Positions 35,926-46,375 of a DNA stretch of 53,219 bases are shown here, piece after piece. The stretch comes from UBA2040 sp002384725. Its GTDB lineage: Bacteria; Bacteroidota; Bacteroidia; Flavobacteriales_D; Crocinitomicaceae. A program made the position numbers and the translations under genes. The first letter of the stretch is position 1, and the number at the start of each line of letters is the position of its first letter. The notes below the pieces were generated by a model. That model had not been told where the DNA came from. It worked only from the letters and a program-made list of their open reading frames with translations, and made no database searches. The stretch lies in the NCBI GenBank assembly GCA_963926475.1, contig CAWUXE010000021.1:1-53219 (forward strand), read 5' to 3'.

Positions 35926-36606
35926 ATGAATATATTATTGGCAGAAGATGATTTAAATTTGGGCGAATTACTTTCAAATTTTCTAAAGAGTAAAGGATAC
36001 AGCGTTGATTTAACCAGAAATGGAAAATTAGCATTCGAGCGATTCAACCAAAAGAAGTTTGACTTTTGCATTTTCGATGTTATGATGCCGGAAATGGATG
36101 GCTTTACTTTGGCAAAAGAGATTCGCGAATTGGACAAGAAAGTGCCAATTTTATTCTTGACGGCGAAAGCGATGAAAGAAGACAAATTGGAAGGTTTTGC
36201 CATTGGCGCCGATGATTATTTGACCAAACCATTCTCGATGGAAGAACTTTTGGCGCGCATCACTGCTATTTCTCGTCGTGCAGACATTGGTGAAACCAGC
36301 AAAGAAGAAAAATACCAAGTCGGGAAGATTGCTTACGAGCCAACGTATCGCATTTTACATTTAACCGAAGGGAAGAAAAAATTGACAACGAAAGAGAATC
36401 AGTTGCTTCATTTATTGGTGAAAAACAAAAATGAAATTTTAGACCGTCAAGCGACATTGCGCGCCATTTGGGGTGATGATAATTATTTCAATGGTCGAAG
36501 CATGGATGTCTATATCGCTAAAATCAGAAAGTTGTTGCGAGAAGATCCGAATATCGAGATAATGAATGTGCACGGCAAGGGTTTTAAATTGGTTATCAAA
36601 GAGTAA
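35926..36606 (+). CDS. OmpR-family response regulator (RprY-like)
   Basis: This encodes 226 residues. The receiver domain has the acidic pocket (AEDD at 6-9), phospho-acceptor Asp51 in FDVMMPEMDGF, a Thr in LFLTAK and Lys in DDYLTKPFS. The C-terminal winged helix (about 130-225) ends ATLRAIWGDDNYFNGRSMDV and IMNVHGKGFKLV. It is the DNA-binding partner of the kinase immediately upstream. Targets are unknown. Confidence 0.94.
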   Translation: MNILLAEDDLNLGELLSNFLKSKGYSVDLTRNGKLAFERFNQKKFDFCIFDVMMPEMDGFTLAKEIRELDKKVPILFLTAKAMKEDKLEGFAIGADDYLTKPFSMEELLARITAISRRADIGETSKEEKYQVGKIAYEPTYRILHLTEGKKKLTTKENQLLHLLVKNKNEILDRQATLRAIWGDDNYFNGRSMDVYIAKIRKLLREDPNIEIMNVHGKGFKLVIKE

Positions 36607-36678
36607 GGCTAATTATTTTCCAGTTTTTCGTTGCGATTTTCTAATTAATTTTCTACTTTACATGCGCATAAACTTTCC

Positions 36679-36897
36679 ATGAGAGGAATAAGACGTTTTC
36701 AGAGAACCATGATTGTGACATTAGTTGGTCTGAATATCCTTGTGTTTTCAATTTCTTTTTACGGCGATTTAAGTTCAGCACTTGGTCACGCGCTTCTCGG
36801 CATGTCCGTTACCTTATTTATTTTATTGGCATATAGTGTTTATAGTCGATCCAAATACAGCAAGAAATCGGAGCAAGGAACGCCTCAATCCCAATAG
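36679..36897 (+). CDS. Small membrane protein, 72 residues
   Basis: Two hydrophobic helices (about 10-30 and 35-55) lie between a basic N-terminus (MRGIRRFQR) and a polar C-terminus (SRSKYSKKSEQGTPQSQ). No family is recognised. It follows the response regulator by 72 bases and precedes the peptidase by 33, so it could belong to either transcript. Confidence 0.55.
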   Translation: MRGIRRFQRTMIVTLVGLNILVFSISFYGDLSSALGHALLGMSVTLFILLAYSVYSRSKYSKKSEQGTPQSQ

Positions 36898-36930
36898 AAA
36901 TAATATCTTCACAGTTACTAAATCATAAAT

Positions 36931-38958
36931 ATGAAACTCATTTTCCTTTTGGGAATGGCATTATTTTGTCTTCCTTCGGTTGCCCAACAAAATTTTAGTC
37001 CCGAGAAATTATGGGAATTGAACAGGCTCGGCGGTGGTGATTTATCACCCGACAAAAACAACATTTTGTATTCTCTTTCGAGTTATGATGTTGCGGCAAA
37101 CAAAGGAAACGCCGATTTATATGTTTACAATTTAGAACAGAAAAAGTCGACCCAAATCACCAAAACACCTTCTTCGGAGTTTGAAGCTAAATGGACGAAA
37201 AATGGGGAAATTGTCTTCCTAGCACTTGAATCTGGTTCAGGCAATGTCCAGTTGTGGAAAATCAACACCTCTGGTGGAGACTTAAAGTTAATGTCGAACA
37301 TTAATGGAGGGATTGACGGTTATGTTTTTTCTCCTCAAGAGGATAAAATTGTTCTGTTGCGTTCGGTAAAAACAGAAAAAACAATTCAAGATATCCACCC
37401 CGATTTACCCTTGGCAAATGCTAGAATAGAAAATGATTTGATGTATCGTCATTGGAATCACTGGGAAGACGAATTCAAAACACATCTTTTTTTGCATGAC
37501 TTTTCAAACAGCAAAGTTTCCAACAATGGAATTGATTTACTTGAAGGAGAAGCTTTTGATGGCGTAGTTCCTCCATTTAGTGGAAGCGAAGGAGTTGTTT
37601 TTTCTGGTAATGGAAACAAAGTGTACTACACCAGTAAGAAATTAGGAGGTAAAGAATTTGCGACTAGCACCAATAGCGACGTGTATGAATATAGCATCGA
37701 AAGTGGAAATACTATCAATTATACCGCTGACGGTAAAGGGTACGATAATTCACCTGCCATTCATCCGAACAACATCAAGTTTTCTTGGTTGCGCATGGAA
37801 AGAAATGGTTTTGAGGCCGACCGAAACGTTATTCATTTGAAAGATTTGAGTTCGGGAAAAATCATTTCAGTAAACTTGAGTATTGACCTAACCGTTAGTG
37901 ATTTTCAATGGGAAGCAGATGGGGAATCTATCATTTTTTCAGCTCCTTATCGAGGTGTTCAGCAATTGTTTTCACATGATTTAAAATCGAATGTTACAAC
38001 CCAATTGACAACAGGCAGAAAAAACGTTGTGCATTACAGTTTGGCTGAAAAAGAAATTGTTTTGGGCATGCAATCTATGTTGGACCCAACTGATTTGTTT
38101 GTATACAACCGAAAGAAAAAGGACATCACGCAAATCACTTTTGTCAATGCCGAGGAAATGAAAAACATCACCAAGCCGACAATTGAAGAAAGATGGATTA
38201 AAAACTCAGAAGGAAAAGACATGTTGACGTGGGTTTTGTTCCCGCCAAACTTTGACGCGAACAAGAAATACCCAACTCTGCTGTATTGTCAAGGCGGACC
38301 GCAAAGTATGGTCAGTCAATTCTTTTCCTATCGTTGGAATTTGATGTTAATGGCCTCACAAGGTTACATTATTGTTGCACCGAATAGAACAGGGCTTCCT
38401 GGTTTTGGTCAAGAGTGGAACGACGACATTTCAAAAGATTGGGGAGGTCAACCTATGCGTGATTATCTTACAGCCATTGATGAAGTTTCAAAAGAAACCT
38501 ATGTTGATAAAGACAAACGCGGCGCAGTTGGTGCATCGTATGGCGGATACTCTATTTATTATCTAGCTGGAATTCACGAAAACCGTTTCAAAACATTCAT
38601 CGCACATTGTGGATTGTTCAATTTGGAAAGTTGGTACGGGACAACAGAAGAGTTGTTTTTCGCGAATTGGGACATCGGCGGACCATATTGGGACCCAAAG
38701 AACAAATATTTGTACGAAAAAAATAGTCCTCATAAAATGGTAAACAAATGGACGACCCCATTGTTAGTTATCCATGGTGGGATGGATTTTCGAGTGCCAG
38801 AAGGTGAAGGAATGCAAGCTTTTCAAGCCGCGCAGTTGATGGGTTTGAAGAGTCGATATTTGTATTTTCCGACAGAAGGACATTGGATTCAAAAACCACA
38901 AAACGGTATGCTTTGGCAACGGGAATTTTTTAAGTGGTTAGCTGAAGATTTGAAATAG
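36931..38958 (+). CDS. Secreted S9 family prolyl oligopeptidase-like peptidase
   Basis: This encodes 675 residues with a signal peptide (MKLIFLLGMALFCLPSVAQQ). An N-terminal beta-propeller (about 25-410) is followed by the catalytic alpha/beta hydrolase domain. The nucleophile is Ser536 in GASYGGYS; the acid is the Asp in VIHGGMDFRVPEGE and the base the His in PTEGHWI. This is the DPP4/acylaminoacyl-peptidase arrangement, cutting short peptides, often after Pro or Ala. Probably periplasmic. Confidence 0.9.
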   Translation: MKLIFLLGMALFCLPSVAQQNFSPEKLWELNRLGGGDLSPDKNNILYSLSSYDVAANKGNADLYVYNLEQKKSTQITKTPSSEFEAKWTKNGEIVFLALESGSGNVQLWKINTSGGDLKLMSNINGGIDGYVFSPQEDKIVLLRSVKTEKTIQDIHPDLPLANARIENDLMYRHWNHWEDEFKTHLFLHDFSNSKVSNNGIDLLEGEAFDGVVPPFSGSEGVVFSGNGNKVYYTSKKLGGKEFATSTNSDVYEYSIESGNTINYTADGKGYDNSPAIHPNNIKFSWLRMERNGFEADRNVIHLKDLSSGKIISVNLSIDLTVSDFQWEADGESIIFSAPYRGVQQLFSHDLKSNVTTQLTTGRKNVVHYSLAEKEIVLGMQSMLDPTDLFVYNRKKKDITQITFVNAEEMKNITKPTIEERWIKNSEGKDMLTWVLFPPNFDANKKYPTLLYCQGGPQSMVSQFFSYRWNLMLMASQGYIIVAPNRTGLPGFGQEWNDDISKDWGGQPMRDYLTAIDEVSKETYVDKDKRGAVGASYGGYSIYYLAGIHENRFKTFIAHCGLFNLESWYGTTEELFFANWDIGGPYWDPKNKYLYEKNSPHKMVNKWTTPLLVIHGGMDFRVPEGEGMQAFQAAQLMGLKSRYLYFPTEGHWIQKPQNGMLWQREFFKWLAEDLK

Positions 38959-39029
38959 AATAAACCTTGTTTGAAACGAACGAATTGAGTACTTTTAACT
39001 CCTTCAAACCATAAAGAAAATAGACCCTA

Positions 39030-41666
39030 ATGTGGCAACGAATTGCTAATCTCATTCTTAGAAACCGATTGTTCATCTTAGGTATCATTACCTTATTGAC
39101 GGTTTTTTTCGGGTATTTTGCTTTAACAGGACTTAAAATCGACAACAAATACGGGAACATGTTGCCCAAGGAGTCGCCTGCTCAAAGCGCTTATTTAAAA
39201 TTCAAAGAATTATTCGGAGAAGACGGCAGTTCCCTAGTTTTGGCCATAGACAACGATCAACTCTACACTGAAGAACATTTTCTAAAATGGAAAGAATTGG
39301 GCGATTCCATACTTCAATATGATGGTGTTGAATCCATCATTTCTGAAGCTACGCTTTTTACCATTCAAAACAATCAAGCGGAAAACAAATTTGAGGCCAA
39401 ACGAATCTTTTCAGATATCACTTTTAAGGAAAAAAGTATTGATGAAATAAAAAAAGAAATTCGGAACAACCCCATTTACGAGGGAATCCTGTACAATGAC
39501 AAAGAGAGCGTTTCTATCATGATGATAGGAATAGACGAAAATTTTCTGGCCAATCAAAAAAAGGCTGAAGTTGTAATCGAAATCGAAAAAGTTGCAGCTG
39601 CATTCGAAACAGAGCTTGGTCATATTCATTATGCTGGACTACCCCATTTAAGAGTGATCATTGGTAAAAAAGTAATCAATGAAATGTACGTCTTCATTGG
39701 TCTTTCCATCTTCGTCACTTCACTACTACTTTGGTTGTTCTTTCGATCAATTCGAGTCGTTATACTTTGTAATATCGTCGTTTCCATAGCTGTAATTTGG
39801 TCAATGGGTTCTATTGGTTTAATGGGCTTCAATATTTCCATTTTAATGGCCTTGATTCCTCCATTGATGATCGTCATTGGTATACCGAATTGTATTTTCC
39901 TCATGACCAAGTACCATCAGGAAATTCGGGAACATGGAAACAAAGTAAAAGCACTATCTCGCGTTATTCGAAAAATTGGAACAGCAACCTTCTTGACGAA
40001 TTTCACCACTGCGATGGGATTCTCCACCTTTATCCTTACCAATTCAGAAAAACTGACTGAGTTTGGTATCGTTGCTTCTATAAATATTTTAGCCGTATTC
40101 TTCCTTTCAATAACCATTTTACCCATTTTTATTTCTTTTTCAAAGGATCCGAAAGAACGCCATTTAAAGCATTTAGACCGAAAGCTTGCCGTTGGTTTCA
40201 TCAAGAAAATAACGCACATTGTTCAATTCAAAAGACCGATCGTTTATATTTCTGTAATTGGCGTGGTAATTTTAAGTTTCATAGGATTACTGAAAATTCA
40301 AGCTACAGGTAATATCACGAGTGATTTGCCAGAAGGAAATAAAATATTGGAGGACATCGAGTTTATTCAAAATACGTTTGGAGGATCTATACCGTTTGAG
40401 ATAATGGTGGATTATAAATCGAAAGGACGACTGTTTTCGAACGAAACCATGAAAAAGGTGGAAAGTGTTCAGGACATGTATTCCAAAGATTCGCTATTCG
40501 GAAAGTCCATTTCTATTGTGGACTTCGTGAAAGTGATCAACATGGCATTTCACGGCAATAATCCTGATGCGTACAAATTGATATCGAGTAAGGACAAATT
40601 GCGTTTGAAAAAGTACATGGACAATTTCAATATGACCAACGCCAACGGTGGAGGTTTTTCATTGAAAGAATTGGTAGACACCAGCGCGTATCACTTAAGA
40701 ATCCGAACACAAATGATGGACATTGGTTCATACGAAGTGGCGCAGAAAGTCGATTCAATGAAAGTTCGGATAGATTCCATATTTAATCCAGACAGAAAAG
40801 AAATTGAACGACTGTATGCCAAATCGGGTAAAGACGACGCTTATTTAGACAGCATTATTTTTAATCATCCGGGAGTTTACAACAACTTGACGGCGCTACT
40901 TTCCAAAGGAGATCAAGACAAGCAATATGATTTTGATTTAGACCCAAAATCGGTACAAAAGTATTACCGTGAAACAGGGTTTAAAAAGAATCTGCGAACG
41001 GCAATTGATAACGATTATTACGATGTTGTGCTCACGGGAACGGCCGTTGTGGCTTCGGAAGGAACGCAATATCTTGTGATTAACCTATTCACCAGTTTAC
41101 TGTTTGCCATCATCGGTATTGCTATTTTAATGTCCATTCTTTTCCGTTCTTGGCGAATGGTTTTGGTTTCCTTAATTCCAAATATTATTCCTTTGCTATT
41201 CACAGGTGGAATAATGGGTTGGTTTGGAATAGCGCTCAAACCGTCGACACTATTGGTCTTTAGTATTGCCTTCGGTATTTCGGTGGATGACACCATTCAC
41301 TATTTAGCAAAATATCGCCAAGAGCTCAAACTGTATCCTCATGATTTGAAAAAATGTGTCACAAAAGCGATTCACGAAGCTGGAATTGGCATGTTCTATA
41401 CATCAATCGTATTATTCTGCGGATTCTCTGTATTTACCTTATCTGAATTTGGTGGAACAAAAGCATTGGGATTACTCATTTCTTTAACCTTGCTCGTAGC
41501 CATGGTGACCAACCTAGTCGTGTTGCCTAGTTTATTGATGTCATTAGAAAGAAGAATTACCACAAAATTATTTGAAGAACCGTACTTTGATGTATATGAC
41601 GAAGAAACAGATTTAGACCTAGACGATCTGCAGGTTCAAGAATTACAATCAAAACCAATAGAATGA
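39030..41666 (+). CDS. RND-superfamily (MMPL/SSD-type) transporter
   Basis: This encodes 878 residues with about 12 membrane helices in two halves. Each half has one helix, a large periplasmic domain, then five helices. Sterol-sensing-domain-like segments include IALKPSTLLVFSIAFGISVDDTIHYLAKYR in the second half and ISILMALIPPLMIVIGIPN in the first. It belongs to the predicted-exporter/MMPL group, which exports lipids or hydrophobic compounds; the substrate is unknown. It overlaps rfbA by 4 bases, and rfbA overlaps the polyprenyl synthase by 4, so the three are translationally coupled. Confidence 0.88.
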   Translation: MWQRIANLILRNRLFILGIITLLTVFFGYFALTGLKIDNKYGNMLPKESPAQSAYLKFKELFGEDGSSLVLAIDNDQLYTEEHFLKWKELGDSILQYDGVESIISEATLFTIQNNQAENKFEAKRIFSDITFKEKSIDEIKKEIRNNPIYEGILYNDKESVSIMMIGIDENFLANQKKAEVVIEIEKVAAAFETELGHIHYAGLPHLRVIIGKKVINEMYVFIGLSIFVTSLLLWLFFRSIRVVILCNIVVSIAVIWSMGSIGLMGFNISILMALIPPLMIVIGIPNCIFLMTKYHQEIREHGNKVKALSRVIRKIGTATFLTNFTTAMGFSTFILTNSEKLTEFGIVASINILAVFFLSITILPIFISFSKDPKERHLKHLDRKLAVGFIKKITHIVQFKRPIVYISVIGVVILSFIGLLKIQATGNITSDLPEGNKILEDIEFIQNTFGGSIPFEIMVDYKSKGRLFSNETMKKVESVQDMYSKDSLFGKSISIVDFVKVINMAFHGNNPDAYKLISSKDKLRLKKYMDNFNMTNANGGGFSLKELVDTSAYHLRIRTQMMDIGSYEVAQKVDSMKVRIDSIFNPDRKEIERLYAKSGKDDAYLDSIIFNHPGVYNNLTALLSKGDQDKQYDFDLDPKSVQKYYRETGFKKNLRTAIDNDYYDVVLTGTAVVASEGTQYLVINLFTSLLFAIIGIAILMSILFRSWRMVLVSLIPNIIPLLFTGGIMGWFGIALKPSTLLVFSIAFGISVDDTIHYLAKYRQELKLYPHDLKKCVTKAIHEAGIGMFYTSIVLFCGFSVFTLSEFGGTKALGLLISLTLLVAMVTNLVVLPSLLMSLERRITTKLFEEPYFDVYDEETDLDLDDLQVQELQSKPIE

Positions 41667-42523
41667 AAGGAATAATTCTCGCAGGCGGGTCTGGAACTCG
41701 TTTACATCCTTTAACGTTAGCCGTGAGTAAGCAATTGATGCCTATTTACGACAAACCAATGATCTATTATCCGCTCTCTATTTTGATGAGCGCTGGAATA
41801 CGAGAAATTCTAATTATTTCTACACCCCACGATTTACCTCATTTTGAGAAATTATTGGGTGATGGAAAGAGTTTAGGCTGTGAGTTTTCATATGCTGTGC
41901 AAGAAATTCCTAACGGATTGGCACAGGCTTTTGTTATTGGTGAAGACTTTATTGGTGAAGACAATGTAGCCTTAATTCTGGGTGACAACATTTTCTACGG
42001 TGTGGGAATGGACGATTTGTTGCGCGAAAACTCGAATCCAAATGGTGGTGTTGTTTACGCTTATCACGTTAGCGACCCAAGAAGATATGGAGTTGTTGAA
42101 TTCGATGAAAACATGAAAGCCATTTCTATCGAAGAAAAACCAAATCAACCCAAATCAAAATTCGTTGTTCCTGGATTGTACTTTTATAACAACGACGTAA
42201 TTGATATTGCCAAGAATTTAAAGCCATCGGCGCGCGGTGAATATGAAATTACTGACGTTAATGCAGAATATTTGAAACGTGGCACACTTAAAGTTGCAGT
42301 TATGGACCGTGGCACGGCTTGGTTAGATACGGGTACATTTGAATCTTTGATGCAAGCTGGACAATTTGTACAGGTGATTCAAGACCGACAAGGATTAAAG
42401 GTTGGATGTATTGAAGAAATTGCGTTTAAAAACAAATGGATTTCGAGCACTCAATTAAAAGAATTGGCTGAACCGTTGACCAAGAGTGGCTACGGCGATT
42501 ACCTTTTGGAATTACTTAAATGA
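41663..42523 (+). CDS. rfbA: Glucose-1-phosphate thymidylyltransferase RfbA
   Basis: This encodes 286 residues. The nucleotide-binding N-terminus MKGIILAGGSGTRLHPLT and SKQLMPIYDKPMIYYPLS is diagnostic, as are the blocks LILGDNIFYG, VVEFDENMKAISIEEKP and EYEITDVNAEYL. The enzyme makes dTDP-glucose, the first step towards dTDP-rhamnose for surface polysaccharides. No rfbB, C or D gene is in the window. Confidence 0.94.
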   Translation: MKGIILAGGSGTRLHPLTLAVSKQLMPIYDKPMIYYPLSILMSAGIREILIISTPHDLPHFEKLLGDGKSLGCEFSYAVQEIPNGLAQAFVIGEDFIGEDNVALILGDNIFYGVGMDDLLRENSNPNGGVVYAYHVSDPRRYGVVEFDENMKAISIEEKPNQPKSKFVVPGLYFYNNDVIDIAKNLKPSARGEYEITDVNAEYLKRGTLKVAVMDRGTAWLDTGTFESLMQAGQFVQVIQDRQGLKVGCIEEIAFKNKWISSTQLKELAEPLTKSGYGDYLLELLK

Positions 42524-43491
42524 CGACGAAAATAATTGTACTTTCTAAACTTATTGAGCAAGGTATTCAACAATTTGAATTACCGCAAAAACCCAATAAT
42601 CTATATGGCCCACTTCGTTATTTCATGACGCTTGGTGGAAAAAGAATACGACCAGTTTTAACTTTAATGGGTGCAGAATTATTTGAAGTGCCTGCTAAAA
42701 ATGTGCTTCATGCCTCAGTTGCAGTTGAGTTGTTTCATAATTTCACCTTGATTCACGACGACATAATGGATGCGGCACCCTTACGACGAGGGAAAGAAAC
42801 TGTGCATTCTAAATGGAATGAAAACATTGCTATTCTTTCTGGAGACGTGTTGATGGTTAAAGCTTATGAAGAGATTTGCAAGCAAAAACCCGAAGATTTA
42901 CCTGAATTGTTAACGCTTTTTAATCGAACGGCAATTGAGGTGTGCGAAGGTCAGCAAATGGACATGGATTTTGAAGAGCGAGACAATGTTTCGATTGCGG
43001 AATACATCGAAATGATTCGTTTGAAAACGTCAGTATTGCTGGGTTGTTCACTTGAAATGGGTGCTATTGTTGCCAAAGCGAACAAAGCAGATCGTGAGAA
43101 ACTTTATAGTTTCGGACAAGAGTTGGGAATTGCCTTCCAAATAAAAGATGACATTTTAGATTTGTATGGAGACCCTGAAAAATTCGGGAAGCAAATCGGT
43201 GGAGATGTGATGGCCAACAAGAAAACCTTGCTGTATTTATTGGCGAGAGAATCGGCAAATAATGATCAAATGAATCAATTTGATGCCTTAGAAAAGGATA
43301 CAGATTTGACTCGAAAAGTGGTGGCCGTCAGAGCATTGTTTGACCAACTTCGCGTTCAAGAAAAAGCAAAAAATGCAATGGAATTGCACCGAAAAAATGC
43401 AATGAAAGCACTAGTTGAAATAAACGTGCCTGAAGAACAAAAATCGGACTTAAGAGAACTCGCCGAATACTTGATAACGAGAGAAAACTAA
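42520..43491 (+). CDS. Short-chain polyprenyl diphosphate synthase (FPP/GGPP type)
   Basis: This encodes 323 residues. The first Asp-rich motif is D80-D84 (DDIMD) after ELFHNFTLIH, and the second is QIKDDILDLYG. LGGKRIRPVLTLMGAELF at about 38-55 is the substrate-binding block. The Phe five residues before the first motif fits a short product (C15-C20), so GGPP synthase for carotenoids is a reasonable guess; product length cannot be fixed from sequence. Carotenoid genes start 2.2 kb downstream on the opposite strand. Confidence 0.88.
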   Translation: MTTKIIVLSKLIEQGIQQFELPQKPNNLYGPLRYFMTLGGKRIRPVLTLMGAELFEVPAKNVLHASVAVELFHNFTLIHDDIMDAAPLRRGKETVHSKWNENIAILSGDVLMVKAYEEICKQKPEDLPELLTLFNRTAIEVCEGQQMDMDFEERDNVSIAEYIEMIRLKTSVLLGCSLEMGAIVAKANKADREKLYSFGQELGIAFQIKDDILDLYGDPEKFGKQIGGDVMANKKTLLYLLARESANNDQMNQFDALEKDTDLTRKVVAVRALFDQLRVQEKAKNAMELHRKNAMKALVEINVPEEQKSDLRELAEYLITREN

Positions 43492-43572
43492 GTACTTCCC
43501 TCGCTCAACAAGACCTTCACATTTCAATTTATTCAATAATTAAGCCGATATTCGAGTTATAAATTATACCGC

Positions 43573-45699
43573 ATGAAAATTTCATCATTCTTTGTCTTGC
43601 TCCTTTTTTTTCAACTTTCAGTTTATGGAAATGACGAGATTCTCATTAAGAAAAGCGACATCAGTTGGATCAAACCTGTTCGTGATTCGTACGTGGCGAA
43701 ATTGAATCAAACATTGGAGCTGGGATTAAATCTAGACTCAGAGATCGCACAACAAATCGAAAATTTTATCACGGGTGCGAGAGCAAAGCAATTGAACCCA
43801 TACAATCCAGAGGAGGTTGATGTAATTGCCGTTTTCAATTCACCATCCGGAAAAACAAAGAAAGGAATTGGATTTTATTACCAAGAGTTTCAAGAAGATT
43901 TGGCAACTGATGCCTTTTTACTAAAGAAAACAGAGGAACCTTGGCGCGTGCGATTTGCACCGAATGAAGTTGGCACATGGACCATTCAAATTGAAGTAAA
44001 AGCAAAAGGTTTCGACAATCCGTTAATGTACAGCGTTAAATTTAAATGTGAAACATCTGAACACAAAGGGAGATTGGTAACGCATAAAACGGGAACAGAG
44101 GAAGATAGATATCTGTATTATGAAGCATCGAAAGAACGATTTATTGCTGTCGGTATGAATATTTCAAGCGGTGGCTTTTTCACCTACAAACCGTCCCAAA
44201 ATAAAAGACAAATGGGTGGTTTGGAAAAATTGGCAGCAGTAAACGGAAATTTTGTTCGCTTTGAAATTGGTGCACAGGGGTCACTTCCCGATTGGAATGA
44301 TGTGTATAATTACACCTCAAAACAAGACGAAATGTTTGGCTTTGATCGACTGTTGGCAACGGCCGAAAAAAATAAAATTTATGCCATTTTATTCCGTCAT
44401 CACGTAGAAATAATGGGGGCAGCTTGGGACTTACCCAATTGGCAAAACAACCCGTATCGTAAGCAATTTCAGTTTGAAAAAATCAGCGAATATTTTACAA
44501 ATCCAGAAGCGATAAAATTGCAACATATGAATTTACGCTACATATATGCTCGATGGGGTTATAGTCCTTACTGGTCATTTTATGGGTATTCCGAATTGGA
44601 AAAATTCATTGATCCTATAATTGAACAAGAAGGGATTTCGGACCATGAGGCCATTCAAGTTTTCAAAAAATGGTTGGAAGGTCAAATCGACTATATCCGA
44701 ACAAATTTAGACGATCAGGCGATGTTTGCCAATTCATATGGAAACATGAAAAAACCAGAGCGAAAAAATGGATACGACGGCATTTTGAAAGCATCGGACG
44801 TAACAGCGGTTCATGTTTATTCGACAATTAAAGATGGAAATTTCTACAATCGCGCCAATTACGTTGATGATTTCTGGAAGTCCTACAAGCAGCCTGTAAT
44901 ATTGGAAGAAATAGGTTTGACCGATGATAAATTAGCCTTGTATTGTTGCACGGGAATCGATTTTCACAACCAAAGTTGGGCGACTACTTTTACGGGTTCT
45001 ATTGGAACAGGATTAGATTGGTGGTGGGATCGTGGTGTGATGGATTTCGGCTACGAAAGTTCATTGGCACCACTTCAAAAATTCATCCAACCGCTTTCCG
45101 ATAAATCCGTACAATTTTCGCCTTATCGTTGGGCAGATGCAGGCGAGAAAAGTCGTTTGCTGGAAACCTACGCTTTGATTAGTGATGATCAACAAGAAAT
45201 ATATGGTTGGTTGCACAATGCAAGTTACTATTGGCGAAATGACGTCAATAACTCTTGTGTTCAAAGCCTTTTGGACAGCAGCAATGTGATAGAAAAATGT
45301 ATAGTTGGCGACAATACAGAAATCGGACGAAACGAACCACCGCGCGATTATGGCCAAGATAGACATTCCGATAAATACTCCTCTCGTGGTGGATTTCAAC
45401 AAATATCTGGAGGAATGGAAGACAACCCGTCTTTTATCCTGGAAGATGTTTTAAAAGGTAGAGGTAAAAACAGAATTTGGTACAAAGTTGAATTCTACAG
45501 CACCCGGCCTGTGGAAGATTTAAAACCTATAAAAGGATTTGATCAAGTGGTTCGGGCAGGATTTAGGAAGAAATTAAAAATCGTTGTTCCGAATTTGAAC
45601 GATGCTAATCCAGATGTAGCCTATAAAATTACCATAGCTGGTTTAGGCAAAAAGAAGAACGAAATTCAAAGACCTAAACAGGGAGTTAGATGGTTTTGA
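43573..45699 (+). CDS. Secreted glycoside-hydrolase-like protein with DUF5060 domain
   Basis: This encodes 708 residues with a signal peptide (MKISSFFVLLLFFQLSVYG). Residues about 30-160 form a DUF5060-type beta-sandwich (VIAVFNSPSGK, RVRFAPNEVGTWTIQIEVKAKG). A TIM-barrel-like region follows (about 180-530: RFIAVGMNISSGGFF, GNFVRFEIGAQGS, RWGYSPYWSFYGYSELEKFI, KQPVILEEIGLT with a likely catalytic Glu, GTGLDWWWDRG). The C-terminal part may be a beta accessory domain. It probably cuts a polysaccharide outside the cytoplasm. It overlaps the convergent lycopene cyclase gene by 14 bases. Confidence 0.75.
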   Translation: MKISSFFVLLLFFQLSVYGNDEILIKKSDISWIKPVRDSYVAKLNQTLELGLNLDSEIAQQIENFITGARAKQLNPYNPEEVDVIAVFNSPSGKTKKGIGFYYQEFQEDLATDAFLLKKTEEPWRVRFAPNEVGTWTIQIEVKAKGFDNPLMYSVKFKCETSEHKGRLVTHKTGTEEDRYLYYEASKERFIAVGMNISSGGFFTYKPSQNKRQMGGLEKLAAVNGNFVRFEIGAQGSLPDWNDVYNYTSKQDEMFGFDRLLATAEKNKIYAILFRHHVEIMGAAWDLPNWQNNPYRKQFQFEKISEYFTNPEAIKLQHMNLRYIYARWGYSPYWSFYGYSELEKFIDPIIEQEGISDHEAIQVFKKWLEGQIDYIRTNLDDQAMFANSYGNMKKPERKNGYDGILKASDVTAVHVYSTIKDGNFYNRANYVDDFWKSYKQPVILEEIGLTDDKLALYCCTGIDFHNQSWATTFTGSIGTGLDWWWDRGVMDFGYESSLAPLQKFIQPLSDKSVQFSPYRWADAGEKSRLLETYALISDDQQEIYGWLHNASYYWRNDVNNSCVQSLLDSSNVIEKCIVGDNTEIGRNEPPRDYGQDRHSDKYSSRGGFQQISGGMEDNPSFILEDVLKGRGKNRIWYKVEFYSTRPVEDLKPIKGFDQVVRAGFRKKLKIVVPNLNDANPDVAYKITIAGLGKKKNEIQRPKQGVRWF

Positions 45700-46375
45700 C
45701 TCCTTTTTTAAACTTTTTGTAAAAGAAAAAAACCAACAGTAAAAATCCGTAGTTGTAAATCGTGTCCTCGACTGGGATACTCACCCATCTTGGCCCCATG
45801 ATTTCCGCTTCGTTATACCAGACGATTGGTTCAGGAGTGAACATACCCGTCAAAGCTCCATTCACGAAAAAGAACGGGATCTGAATCACTAAAAATGTGA
45901 GCGCGAAATCGGCAAACCACTTCACTTTTCTGCCATAATACAACCAAATCGTCAGGGCAAGAGCAACAATACACGCCACACTTGTATACAATTTTTCGAG
46001 ATAAATAATAGACAATACCAAACAGAGTATACTCATGGAAAAGGCGAAAACTCCAGCCAATTTCTTGAATTTTAAGTATGGGAAATAGGCCTTCAAACAT
46101 TCGTAAACGAAAATGCAAGCGTAAGGAACAAAGATGAAAAAACAAATTTCTTCAATAGGTAAATTCCCTAAATACCATCCTTGTAAATACTCTGGATTGA
46201 ATCCCCAAACACCCCATTGTGTATATAGTTCATCCCAAATAAGATAAACCGTTGCTACGATTAAAGTTGCTGAAAAGAGTGGTTTCCAATACATGTAGAA
46301 GTGCACCTTTTTATCGAAAGAAAGGAGAACTGGACCAGCTAGTGTTCCGACCATGAGGATGAAATAAAGACTCAT
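45686..46375 (-). CDS. crtY: Lycopene beta-cyclase, fused CrtYc-CrtYd type
   Basis: The ATG at 46375 (MSLYFILMVGTLAGPVLLSFD) is preferred and overlaps crtZ by 4 bases. About 229 residues with about seven membrane helices. Two homologous lycopene-cyclase domains are fused: the first has WGVWGFNPEYLQGWYLGNLP with IEEICFF, the second MGPRWVSIPVEDTIYNYGF. The P-x-E-E and P-x-E-D motifs are the signature of the heterodimeric CrtYcd family. The enzyme cyclises the ends of lycopene to beta-rings. It is the last gene of the carotenoid operon. Confidence 0.9.
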   Translation of the reverse strand: MSLYFILMVGTLAGPVLLSFDKKVHFYMYWKPLFSATLIVATVYLIWDELYTQWGVWGFNPEYLQGWYLGNLPIEEICFFIFVPYACIFVYECLKAYFPYLKFKKLAGVFAFSMSILCLVLSIIYLEKLYTSVACIVALALTIWLYYGRKVKWFADFALTFLVIQIPFFFVNGALTGMFTPEPIVWYNEAEIMGPRWVSIPVEDTIYNYGFLLLVFFFYKKFKKGVKTI